A stretch of DNA of 64,000 nt from Rhizobium bangladeshense. GTDB lineage: Bacteria; Pseudomonadota; Alphaproteobacteria; Rhizobiales; Rhizobiaceae. Shown here piece by piece: positions 38,110 through 46,252 of this stretch (position 1 is the first letter of the stretch; every line of letters starts with the position of its first letter). A model generated the notes under the pieces. That model was not told the DNA's origin and searched no databases. It saw only the letters and a program-made list of their open reading frames with translations. Location of the stretch: NCBI RefSeq assembly GCF_001662075.1, contig NZ_LYPL01000004.1, positions 248,001-312,000 of the forward strand, written 5' to 3'. A program made the translations under genes and the position numbers.

Positions 38110-39195
38110 TCACTCGGCAGCTGACGCGCGTTGGGCGCCATGAAGATCTTCGTGGTATGGCTTTGCAGTCGGCGGCAGCTCACGCTTGAGGTAGTAATCC
38201 TCGTAACGCAGCTGTCGAATGAAGGCCGGGATCATCTCGCGGTAGCCCTCGATAATGGATGTGTTCGGCGCAGGCAGGTCATGCTTGATAAGCGCGTGGA
38301 GCTTCGGCAGTGCATGGTAGGGCACCATTGGAAACATGTGGTGCTCAACATGGTAGTTCATATTCCAATAGATGAAACGGCTGATGGGGTTCATGTAGAC
38401 CGTGCGGCTGTTCAGGCGATGGTCGGTGACATTGTCTGCTAACCCGCCGTGCTGAAGCAGGCCGGTCATCGCTGCGTGCCAAGCGCCATACAATCGTGGC
38501 AAGCCAATCAGAAGGAGCGGCACGATCGAACCCAGCCAGACCGCAAGCGCGATCGTTGCGGCATAGATGGCGACCCAGATCCGTGCGACGCGCACGGCCC
38601 TCGGCTGCTCCGATTCCGGAATGAACGTTCTCTCCTCGACCGAGACAATACCGGCGGCATTGCGAAGCATGTCCACGGTCGCATGCCAGACATCGAGTAT
38701 TCCAAAGAAGTCGAGGATCAGCCTTAAGAGTTCAGGCGGTCGCATTACGGCGATTTCGGGATCACGCCCAACGATCACTGTGTCAGTATGGTGTCGGGTA
38801 TGGCTCCACCGCCAGGTCACGGGATTTCGCATGATCATGAAACAAGCGATCTGGTAGACGACGTCGTTCATCCAGCGCGTCTTGAAAGCGGTTCCGTGAC
38901 CGCACTCGTGCCACCGGCTGTCAGAAGCCGAGCCGTAGAGCACGCCGTAGGAAAGGAAAAACGGCAACGCGATCCACGATCCCCAGAAATAAATGCCAAG
39001 ACCTGCAAAAGCGATCATGCTGCCGAGCCAGATAAACGTGTCGCGGATCGCAGGAGCGTCAGAGCGCTGCATCAGCGCCTTCATTTCCTTACGTGGCACG
39101 TCCGTGTGATACCATTCTGCCGCCGCAAGCCCACTTTCGACTGCGGCGCGGGCATTGCGGCCAATCAGGCTGTAATCTCTTTTGCTCGGAACCAC
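38110..39195 (-). CDS. mocD: MocD, desaturase-like di-iron oxygenase
   Basis: A 361-residue membrane di-iron enzyme of the fatty-acid desaturase superfamily with the three histidine boxes HECGHGT, HTRHHTD and HVEHHMFP and intervening hydrophobic segments. In rhizopine loci MocD is the terminal oxygenase partner of MocE/MocF, proposed to remove the O-methyl group of the rhizopine. It is the first gene of the leftward mocDEF-panB-purU-folD run. Confidence 0.9.
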   Translation of the reverse strand: MVPSKRDYSLIGRNARAAVESGLAAAEWYHTDVPRKEMKALMQRSDAPAIRDTFIWLGSMIAFAGLGIYFWGSWIALPFFLSYGVLYGSASDSRWHECGHGTAFKTRWMNDVVYQIACFMIMRNPVTWRWSHTRHHTDTVIVGRDPEIAVMRPPELLRLILDFFGILDVWHATVDMLRNAAGIVSVEERTFIPESEQPRAVRVARIWVAIYAATIALAVWLGSIVPLLLIGLPRLYGAWHAAMTGLLQHGGLADNVTDHRLNSRTVYMNPISRFIYWNMNYHVEHHMFPMVPYHALPKLHALIKHDLPAPNTSIIEGYREMIPAFIRQLRYEDYYLKRELPPTAKPYHEDLHGAQRASAAE

Positions 39196-39336
39196 TGGAT
39201 TCCCTCCGTGTTCAACGCTTGAACGTGAATCTAGAGGTTTAGTGGACCCTTCACGAGGGCCACTTCCGCGCCTTTAGTCGGCACCACTTTTGAGCAGGAC
39301 GGGCGTGTGAGTGTTTCCCTCGACACATGCCTTTAT

Positions 39337-40818
39337 CTAAGTGGGAGCTCGTTTGGCCTCAATTTCAATGAAAGCAGCTCTCAGGCAGGCGATCCCTTCG
39401 CGCATCGCCTTTAAGTCGATGCCTGCGTAACCGAGGATGGCGCCATGATCGGGCGGGTTTTTAAAAAATAGCCTCGATAGAGGCGAGAAGTTCACGCCCT
39501 GTCTCTGTGCAGCCCTCCAGAGCGTTTCGTCATCAATATCATCGAGGAAGCGCCCCACCAGCTGCATGCCAGCGTCATTTTCTTCGATGGAGAGCCACTC
39601 GCCAAGCTGACGCTGACACAAGCCGACAAACACCTTTTGGCGCTCACTGTAAAGACGGCGCATTCGTCGAAGATGGGTGGCAAAATAGCCTTCGCTGAGA
39701 AAATCGGCGAGTGCGGCCTGAAGCAGGAGCGATGGGTAATGTCCGGTGTTGCTGGCAACCCGCTTGAACCCTTCCGAAAGATGGGGTGGGACGACGATGA
39801 AGCCGATTCTCAGTGAAGGAAAAAGCGTCTTGGCGAAGGTGCCCATATAGATCACTCGTCCTGCCTTATCCAAGCCTTGCATTGCCGGTATTGGCCTGCC
39901 ACGGAAGCGGTACTCGCTGTCGTAGTCATCCTCGACGATCCAGGCGTCATGATTTTCAGCGACCTGGAGAAGCCGCAGCCGATCTTCCATCCGCATGACG
40001 CACCCAAGCGGCCACTGGCAGGAGGGCGTGACGAAGATCAGGCGCGGCGCCAAAAGAGTATCGTCGTCGAGCGTCCACCCTGCCGGCCCGACCCGCAAAG
40101 GTTCTAGCCGGGCACCGGCACTGAGCAGCGCATTCTGAGCGCCGATGTAACCCGGCTCCTCCATCCAGCAGACGTCACCCTCATCGACCAGCACCCGCGC
40201 GAGAATATCAAGCGCGGCTTGTGTGCCATTGACGACGATTACCTGTTCTGCGTCGCAATCGACACCCCGCGACGCTTGAAGGTATTCCGCAATGGAAGCT
40301 TTCAGCCGGGGGTGTCCTGTAACCCAGTGATATCCATAAAGGTCTTCCTGGGAGTATCGCGTATGGCGTTTGAGCAGTCGCGCCCATGTTGAGAACGGAA
40401 ACCCCTTGATTTCAGGATAGCCCGGATGAAATGGGATGTGGCCCGGGATTGTTCGGTCTCGTGGCTGGTTGACCATGCGGTTGCCGCGGGCTGAGAGAGA
40501 TGGCGCGTCCGTCCTCCCGACTGCGTTGCGCGCCGTGACGGCGTCCGCGGGAAGCGTGGCGACCCATGTGCCTGAGCCTGACCGAGATTCCAAATACCCC
40601 TCGGCCAGAAGCGTGTCGTAAGTCGTGATCACAGTGTTTCGGCTAACACCCAAATCTTCAGCCATCAGGCGCGTCGGAGGCAGGCGTGTGTCAGCCTTCA
40701 GGTGACCGGCGAGTATGTCCGCTCGCAGTTTTTCATATAGCTGGCGATGCATGGGAACGCTTGCGTCTCGATCGAGAACAAGCATGTCCGAGGGAAATCG
40801 GGTACGTTGCTTGGCCAA
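39337..40818 (-). CDS. mocR: MocR, GntR-aminotransferase regulator
   Basis: A 493-residue MocR-type regulator: N-terminal GntR winged helix (LPPTRLMAEDLGVSRNTVITTYDTLLAEGYLES, about residues 43-75, given here as a motif region) fused to a fold-I aminotransferase domain with the PLP lysine in GTFAKTLFP. MocR is the founding member of this regulator family and comes from the rhizopine locus. It is divergent from mocB and follows the usual design of a regulator controlling its neighbour. Confidence 0.92.
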   Translation of the reverse strand: MAKQRTRFPSDMLVLDRDASVPMHRQLYEKLRADILAGHLKADTRLPPTRLMAEDLGVSRNTVITTYDTLLAEGYLESRSGSGTWVATLPADAVTARNAVGRTDAPSLSARGNRMVNQPRDRTIPGHIPFHPGYPEIKGFPFSTWARLLKRHTRYSQEDLYGYHWVTGHPRLKASIAEYLQASRGVDCDAEQVIVVNGTQAALDILARVLVDEGDVCWMEEPGYIGAQNALLSAGARLEPLRVGPAGWTLDDDTLLAPRLIFVTPSCQWPLGCVMRMEDRLRLLQVAENHDAWIVEDDYDSEYRFRGRPIPAMQGLDKAGRVIYMGTFAKTLFPSLRIGFIVVPPHLSEGFKRVASNTGHYPSLLLQAALADFLSEGYFATHLRRMRRLYSERQKVFVGLCQRQLGEWLSIEENDAGMQLVGRFLDDIDDETLWRAAQRQGVNFSPLSRLFFKNPPDHGAILGYAGIDLKAMREGIACLRAAFIEIEAKRAPT

Positions 40819-40927
40819 ATTGGTTCCCTCAAAATCATTAAAAGCTGCTCTTTCCGTTAGGCCAGTATTGTCTCAATCTGTGATCCGTTCAAGTGTTGAT
40901 GCTTGGACTCAAATCGGGGGAGAGAAA
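40819..40927. promoter_or_regulatory. mocR/mocB divergent regulatory region
   Basis: A 109-base gap between the mocR start and the mocB TTG. It must hold both promoters and the probable MocR operator; I could not define a convincing direct or inverted repeat. Confidence 0.45.
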
Positions 40928-41857
40928 TTGAAGAAAGTTGTTTTGACTGGCGCGTTGGCTATCCTGATGGGCACGACCGCACGTGCTGAAACCATCGGAG
41001 CTTCGATGGCAGTGTTCGACGACAAATTCGGGACCGTACTGCGCATTGGCATGGACGATTATGCCAAATCTCTGAAGGACGTGGATTTACAGATCGAAGA
41101 CGCGCTGAATGACGTGGCCAAACAGCAGAGCCAGATCCAGAATTTTATCGCAGCCGGCGTTGATGCCATCATCGTGCAGCCGGTCGACACGGATGCAACG
41201 GTCACCTTGTCAAAGCTGGCGGCAGATGCCGGGATTCCGCTGGTCTATGTCAATCGAGAACCAGTGAACATCAATACGCTACCGGTGTCGCAGGCTTTCG
41301 TGGCTTCAAACGAGCTCGATTCTGGAACACTACAAACCAAGGAGGTTTGCAGACTCCTAAACGGCAAAGGTAAAGCCGTCGTACTGATGGGTGAACTATC
41401 CAACCAGGCTGCCCGTGTACGGACGAAAGATATTCACGATGTCATAGCCACGGAAGCATGCAAGGGGATCGAAATTGTCGAGGAGCAGACTGCAAACTGG
41501 CAGCGCACTCAGGGTGCTGACTTGATGGCCAACTGGCTTTCTGCCGGCTTTGAATTCGATGCCGTGATTGCAAACAACGATGAGATGGCAATTGGTGCCA
41601 TTCAGGCGTTGAAGGCCGCAGGCCGATCCATGGATTCGGTTGTAGTGGGTGGCATCGACGCAACTGATGATGCGGTCTCTGCAATGGCCGCAGGTGACCT
41701 GGACGTCAGCGTGTTTCAGGACGCAGTTGGCCAAGGAAAGGGTTCCATCGACGCAGCGCTCAAACTGGCCAGACATGAGCCTGTTGAAAGGAGAATCTAT
41801 ATTCCTTTCGAGCTAGTGACGAAGGAAAACCTTGCCGCCTTTCAGGCGCGGAAATAA
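40928..41857 (+). CDS. mocB: MocB, periplasmic rhizopine-binding protein
   Basis: A type I periplasmic sugar-binding protein, 309 residues, with signal peptide KKVVLTGALAILMGTTARAET. The best start is TTG at 40928 after GGGGGAGAG; the frame is open far upstream into mocR but that part is not protein-like. Mature motifs: GASMAVFDDKFGTVLRIGM, FIAAGVDAIIVQPVDTDA, GGIDATDDAVSAM. In the rhizopine locus MocB binds the rhizopine for import. No permease or ATPase adjoins it. Confidence 0.88.
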   Translation: MKKVVLTGALAILMGTTARAETIGASMAVFDDKFGTVLRIGMDDYAKSLKDVDLQIEDALNDVAKQQSQIQNFIAAGVDAIIVQPVDTDATVTLSKLAADAGIPLVYVNREPVNINTLPVSQAFVASNELDSGTLQTKEVCRLLNGKGKAVVLMGELSNQAARVRTKDIHDVIATEACKGIEIVEEQTANWQRTQGADLMANWLSAGFEFDAVIANNDEMAIGAIQALKAAGRSMDSVVVGGIDATDDAVSAMAAGDLDVSVFQDAVGQGKGSIDAALKLARHEPVERRIYIPFELVTKENLAAFQARK

Positions 41858-41877
41858 TCGGGCGGACCTTCCCGGAC

Positions 41878-41909
41878 CTACGACGCTAACTACGGCGTCG
41901 GGGTCGTAG
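41878..41909 (+). terminator. hairpin after mocB
   Basis: CTACGAC (41878-41884) pairs with GTCGTAG (41903-41909), with an inner GACGC/GCGTC pairing. There is no U-run, so it could lower readthrough into mocA rather than end transcription. Confidence 0.5.
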
Positions 41910-42110
41910 ATCGCCATTGTGCAGTCCGCCGAGCCCGGCGGGCAGCATGACGTTGTGAAGAACCGACGATAGCGTTGTTGTTTTACAACTCCACTCACTC
42001 GGCAATAGCGCTCACGCGGTGTTGCAGGATCCCACGATGCTGCGCCCGCAGCGTCAAAATCCTGAACGACAGTCTTGGTCGTTCATCCAATTAAACATCA
42101 GGATAAAATT

Positions 42111-43031
42111 ATGAGCGGATTCCGTCTCGGTCTCATTGGTGCTGGCCGCATGGGCCAGGTTCATCTTCGTGTAACAACTGAGAGTTCATTGGTCGACGTC
42201 ACCGCGGCGGTTGATTCCGTTGCTGCGACCCGGCTGTCGTTGGAAGAGCAGGGTATCAAGACCTACGAGACAACAGCGGAAATGCTCGGCGCAGGCGGCC
42301 TTGATGGAGTTCTTATCGCCACCCCGAGTAAAACCCATGTCGACACGGTGGCACAAATTGCCGCCGCCGGCCTTCCGATACTTTGCGAGAAGCCGTGTGG
42401 CGTCACTGCGGCAGAAGCACGAAAGGCCGCCGAGGCGGCGGAACGTTTTGCAGTGCATTTGCAAGTCGGATACTGGCGGCGTTTCGTCCCCGAGCTCAAT
42501 AGGCTTCGCGATAATATTCGCGATGGGCTGCTGGGCGACCTATACCTTGTTTCCTGCTTCCAGTGGGACGAAGCTCCTCCGGCCGCCTCGTTCCGAGCCA
42601 CCGGTGGCGGAGCGCTGATTGATATGGGCGTTCACGAATTCGATCAGATGCGCTGGCTTACAGGTCAGGAACCAAGTAACTTCCGGGTGGCTGCATCAAA
42701 GACCACGTTCGATGAAAAGATCGATGTCGATCCCGACGCGGTTCAGCTCCTTTGCGACCTGTCGGGGGGCGGCAACGGGCTTGTTTCGCTGGGCCGGAGG
42801 TTTCCGCCTGGAGATGCTTGCTGGGCGCAAGTGTTCGGGACTTCGGGTTTCGAAGAATCCCGCTTCTTCTGGCCGCCGAATGGAGAGGCGGTATTCCTCG
42901 CCGCGCTCAAAGCTCAACTTGAAGACTTCGTACAAGCAGCGCGCGGCGACATCTCTCAAGGAGCAACAGCAAAAGATGCTGTCGCCGCTCTTGCCATCGC
43001 CGAGGCAGCAACTGAAGTGCTGGCAGCGTAA
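42111..43031 (+). CDS. mocA: MocA, Gfo/Idh/MocA-family dehydrogenase
   Basis: A 306-residue NAD(P)-dependent oxidoreductase, the type gene of the Gfo/Idh/MocA family. The Rossmann motif LGLIGAGRMGQVH opens the protein, EKPCGVTAAEA carries the family EKP lysine, and GGGALIDMGVHEFDQMRWL holds the catalytic Asp/His. ATG 42111 with AGGA upstream is preferred over 42075. It should oxidise the deaminated or inosamine ring of the rhizopine. It is expressed in the same direction as mocB, 253 bases downstream. Confidence 0.9.
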   Translation: MSGFRLGLIGAGRMGQVHLRVTTESSLVDVTAAVDSVAATRLSLEEQGIKTYETTAEMLGAGGLDGVLIATPSKTHVDTVAQIAAAGLPILCEKPCGVTAAEARKAAEAAERFAVHLQVGYWRRFVPELNRLRDNIRDGLLGDLYLVSCFQWDEAPPAASFRATGGGALIDMGVHEFDQMRWLTGQEPSNFRVAASKTTFDEKIDVDPDAVQLLCDLSGGGNGLVSLGRRFPPGDACWAQVFGTSGFEESRFFWPPNGEAVFLAALKAQLEDFVQAARGDISQGATAKDAVAALAIAEAATEVLAA

Positions 43032-43039
43032 GCACAAAA

Positions 43040-43085
43040 GGGCGCAGGCGGTCACCAGTCGACTGCGCCTTATTTTCTTTTTGAG
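43040..43085 (+). terminator. Rho-independent terminator of mocA
   Basis: GGCGCAG (43040-43046) pairs with CTGCGCC (43072-43078), followed by TTATTTTCTTTTT. This is a good intrinsic terminator nine bases after the mocA stop. Confidence 0.8.
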
Positions 43086-43639
43086 CCTTAGGCGCACGAA
43101 CCGATTAAGGTCATGATCAAACCCTTGCGGCGACCGAGCGTGCAATCACCGGCTCGTGGCGGACGCCACAATGTGAAGAGAATAAGTTGGACGATCAGTC
43201 CAAGATCGAGATGCCCACTGCGCGACGCCATCGCTTGGGGCTTGCGGTAAGCTGCGGGGACGGAGTTCCGTGTGAGCATCAGTCTTAGTGGGATCATTCA
43301 AATAGCCAGCAGCTGCTTCATCCTCCCAAGCGGCGCGCGGGCCAGGGCGACACGTAAGAAGCGTGTCGCCCTGTAAGGCCGATCTGGTTATGATCAGCCG
43401 AACTTTTGTTTGCTAATAGGTGTCGCTTTCGGGTTCTGAGGAGCGCTGCAATCGACTCCTCACGGAGGAGCGACCGCGAGACACACCTTGCGACGTCGCA
43501 CAGTGTGTGCGCAGAATCCTCTGGGGTCGATAGGGTCGGTGCGTACGTCAGCATCGGTTTTTAGATGGAGCGCTGCTCATCGAGTTGGAGCGCCGGTCGA
43601 AAGCTCCCCCTGACCCCCTTCCCGTTTAGCGCCCCGTCC
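43086..43639. other. gene-free stretch between convergent genes
   Basis: About 550 bases without a family-like gene. Its one clear structure is the perfect 11-bp hairpin at 43344-43372, listed separately. Confidence 0.55.
43344..43372. repeat. perfect 11-bp inverted repeat
   Basis: AGGGCGACACG (43344-43354) and CGTGTCGCCCT (43362-43372) form a perfect stem with a seven-base loop in a gene-free region between mocA and a convergent gene. No U-tract follows on either strand. It may be a dispersed palindromic repeat or a weak terminator. Confidence 0.6.
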
Positions 43640-44632
43640 CTATACCGGTTCCGGAGCGCCGCTTTCAACCGAGCGTCGGATTGCGTCAAGAATTTTCATT
43701 GTGCCGAGCGACCATTCAAGTTCGATTGGCGCCGAGCCGCCTGAGCGTACCGCAGTGCTAAAGCGCTCAGCTTGGAGGCAATATTGATCGGCTGGCGCAA
43801 TATTTCGCGTCTCGGCCGCTGCGGCTCCATCGTTCAGAACAATGCGGCACTGGTCATTCGGGGCCGGGTTGAAGGGATTGCTCAAGCTAAGCGACTTGAG
43901 CGTACCGAAAACCTCTACGTGATGCCGCGGCGCAAGTTGAGTGGAGACCGCCATGGAGGCGTGCCGCCCTCCTGAAAACAGCAGGATGGCGCTCGTCAGC
44001 CTGTCGACACCGAAGGCTGGGTCGAAGGCACTGGCAGCAAAAACCCGCTCAGGCTCCGTCCCGAAGACCATTCTGGCCGCTGTGACTGGATAAACACCAA
44101 GATCGAAAAGCGCTCCGCCGCCTATAGCGGCATCATTCACGATGCTATTGGGATCAAGATTAACTTCGGTAAAAACGCCATTGACAGCGTGCACCTCACC
44201 GATCTCACCTGAAGAGACAATTCGGCAAACTTCATCCCACTGCGGGTGTGCCCGGATCATCACTGCTTCTTGGATAAGGCGGCCCGTACGGTCTCGGCAG
44301 GCGATCAAGCTATTCAGTTTTTCTACATTCAACGCCAACGGCTTTTCGCATAGAACATGCTTCCCAGCTTCGGCGGCGCGAATGGTCCATTCCACATGCA
44401 GGTGATTTGGCAGCGGTATATAGACAGCCTCGATCTCGGGATCCGCCAAGATGCCCTCGTATGATCCATAGCTACGTTCAATACCGAAACGGGTTGCCGC
44501 AGCCCGCGCCTTGTCGGCATTCCGAGAAGCGAGTGCGACTATGTTAACCCCTTCGGCTCTCAGCATGGATGGAATTACCTTGTCCAGAGCGATTGCGGCT
44601 GTACCGATTATTCCCCAGCGCACTGCGTCCAT
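43640..44632 (-). CDS. second Gfo/Idh/MocA-family oxidoreductase
   Basis: A 330-residue NAD(P)-dependent oxidoreductase: WGIIGTAAIALDKVIPSML at the N-terminus, CEKPLALNVEKL and GGGALFDLGVYPVTAARMVFG. GGAGG seven bases before the ATG at 44632 fixes the start, although the frame is open to 45061 into mocC. It is a distant paralogue of mocA and may act on another inositol intermediate; the substrate is not evident. A terminator separates it from mocC upstream, so it is probably its own unit. Confidence 0.88.
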   Translation of the reverse strand: MDAVRWGIIGTAAIALDKVIPSMLRAEGVNIVALASRNADKARAAATRFGIERSYGSYEGILADPEIEAVYIPLPNHLHVEWTIRAAEAGKHVLCEKPLALNVEKLNSLIACRDRTGRLIQEAVMIRAHPQWDEVCRIVSSGEIGEVHAVNGVFTEVNLDPNSIVNDAAIGGGALFDLGVYPVTAARMVFGTEPERVFAASAFDPAFGVDRLTSAILLFSGGRHASMAVSTQLAPRHHVEVFGTLKSLSLSNPFNPAPNDQCRIVLNDGAAAAETRNIAPADQYCLQAERFSTAVRSGGSAPIELEWSLGTMKILDAIRRSVESGAPEPV

Positions 44633-44906
44633 GGGTCTTCCTCCTTTTTGAGCACTATGTCGGTGTTGTACGACTAGCCTCAGCCTGTTTTTGCTGCTGC
44701 GTGCAGGCTGAACCGGTGGCGGAGTGGCAGAGCGGGACACTTTGCCACTTCCGCAAGGTAAATGCCGATACATGGGCTCGGCCGCTGGGCCGTCGCATAG
44801 CGGCCACCGGCAATTGTGCATGGTGACTGCCGGCGCTCCGTTCCTGGAACGAACTTGAGCTCTGTCCCAACGAACCTTTGAAGCTGTATCTTTTTCGCCT
44901 GACCGA

Positions 44907-44945
44907 AAGAAAATTGCGGGGCGGCACTCTAAAGCGCCGCCCCGC
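44907..44945 (-). terminator. intrinsic terminator of mocC
   Basis: GCGGGGCGGC (44916-44925) pairs perfectly with GCCGCCCCGC (44936-44945). Read leftward, the stem is followed by AATTTTCTTT, giving a classical terminator just after the mocC stop. Confidence 0.85.
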
Positions 44946-44996
44946 CCGCAGTAGCTGGTGGAGTCAGCGACCGCGGAAATGATTATTCGCCCAATA

Positions 44997-45893
44997 TCAG
45001 ACGGTAGCGCCGAAACTCGCCGCAACCATCCGGGCGACGTTCTCGTAACCCATCGTTGCATATTTCAGCGGGTTGGCCTTCTTCGGATCTTGCTCTGCTT
45101 CCACGACAAGCCAGCCGCGATAATTGTGTTCTGCCAAGGTATTAAGGATGGTCGAAAAATCGACACCACCATCTCCCGGCACCGTGAAAATGCCTTCCAG
45201 GACGGCGTCCATGAAGCTGAGATCCGCTTCCCTGGCTTTGTGGAGAATATCCATACGGACATCCTTGCAATGTACATGAACAATTCTGCCTGCATGGCGA
45301 GCGCACAAGGCAACAGGATCTCCCCCACTGAAGGCGCTGTGACCACTGTCGAAGAGCAAGCCGACAGGCGCTTGCGTGACCGCCATCAGCCGGTCAACTT
45401 CCTCGTCCGTCTCGACGATGGTTCCCATGTGATGGTGATAGGCGAGACCGACGCCAAAATTAGCCATCCGGTCGGCAAGCTGGTTAACCTTGCGGCCATA
45501 CTCTTCCCATTCTTCGTCTTTCAGACGCGGCCGTTTGGAAATTGGCTGCCAGATGCCGCCATGCCGGCCCATTGAAGTATCGGCGTAAACTGCGTATTTT
45601 GCTCCGGCATCGCGAAGCAGCGTCAGGTGTGCGAGAATGGCCTGAAACTCTTCCTCCGCATCGCGCTCGTATAGACGCCCATCCCACCAGCCGCCGGCGA
45701 GTTCAAGCTTATGAGCCGCAAGGACCGCCTTCAGTGCAATGCTCTCCCGCGGATATTTCCCGCCTAGCTCCGTCCCGGCATACCCCGCCTTCTGCATCTC
45801 AGAGAGGCACTGTTCGAGCGGGGTGTCGCCGCCGAGATAGGGAACATCGTCGTTCGTCCATGTGATTGGGTTGATGGCAATTTTTATTGTCAT
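44997..45893 (-). CDS. mocC: MocC, IolE-like sugar isomerase/dehydratase
   Basis: A 298-residue TIM-barrel protein of the xylose isomerase-like/IolE (inosose dehydratase) family, matching MocC of rhizopine catabolism. Visible are IAINPITWTNDDVPYLGGDTP, metal-site residues in LAYHHHMGTIVET, LLFDSGHSAF and HVHCKDVR, and GWLVVEAEQDP. The ATG at 45893 follows AGGAACA. It should act on the inosose formed after deamination, sending carbon into inositol breakdown. Confidence 0.9.
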   Translation of the reverse strand: MTIKIAINPITWTNDDVPYLGGDTPLEQCLSEMQKAGYAGTELGGKYPRESIALKAVLAAHKLELAGGWWDGRLYERDAEEEFQAILAHLTLLRDAGAKYAVYADTSMGRHGGIWQPISKRPRLKDEEWEEYGRKVNQLADRMANFGVGLAYHHHMGTIVETDEEVDRLMAVTQAPVGLLFDSGHSAFSGGDPVALCARHAGRIVHVHCKDVRMDILHKAREADLSFMDAVLEGIFTVPGDGGVDFSTILNTLAEHNYRGWLVVEAEQDPKKANPLKYATMGYENVARMVAASFGATV

Positions 45894-46138
45894 TCGACTG
45901 TTCCTTCGTACCAATTTCCGGGTTCCGGCTAATTTGTCGTAAGGCAATATTGGCTCTCTCGGCAGGGCCAATTAATTATCATTCGATGGGTCCATTATTT
46001 CAGAGCGCTGAGAGCTTAACAACCACCGCGGAATTCGGAACGTCCCGGCTAGCTCCGGGGCAATTGTTTTTCCCCGTCTCCGCCCGCCCCGGGTTCATGG
46101 GGACGGTGATTGCCGAGTAAAGGTTCGACTGATAAATG

Positions 46139-46172
46139 ATGGTATACCAACATACCATATTATGATATACCT
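46139..46172 (+). promoter_or_regulatory. palindromic operator before the NCS1 permease
   Basis: ATGGTATACCA at 46139-46149 is a near-perfect palindrome like the TGGTATACCA operators of FCD-type GntR repressors. The next 20 bases hold further ACATACCAT and ATGATATACC half-sites. It lies about 100 bases upstream of the permease gene. No matching regulator gene is seen nearby. Confidence 0.6.
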
Positions 46173-46252
46173 GATGCGAGCCGCGCTGCGGCTGCAGCCG
46201 TCGGGAGGCAAAAGGCGGCGTTTAAAACTCTTAGAGTAGGGGAGATAAATCT

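Noticed and set aside
40715..41857. A 380-residue version of MocB
   Set aside because: The extra N-terminus overlaps mocR antisense and precedes a proper signal peptide. The TTG at 40928 with a strong ribosome site is more credible.
42345..42362. TGGCACAAATTGCC as a sigma54 promoter
   Set aside because: The spacing between the GG and GC pairs is too short and it is within mocA.
43640..45061. A 473-residue version of the second Gfo/Idh protein
   Set aside because: The extra 143 residues run through the mocC terminator and are not protein-like. GGAGG before 44632 fixes the shorter start.
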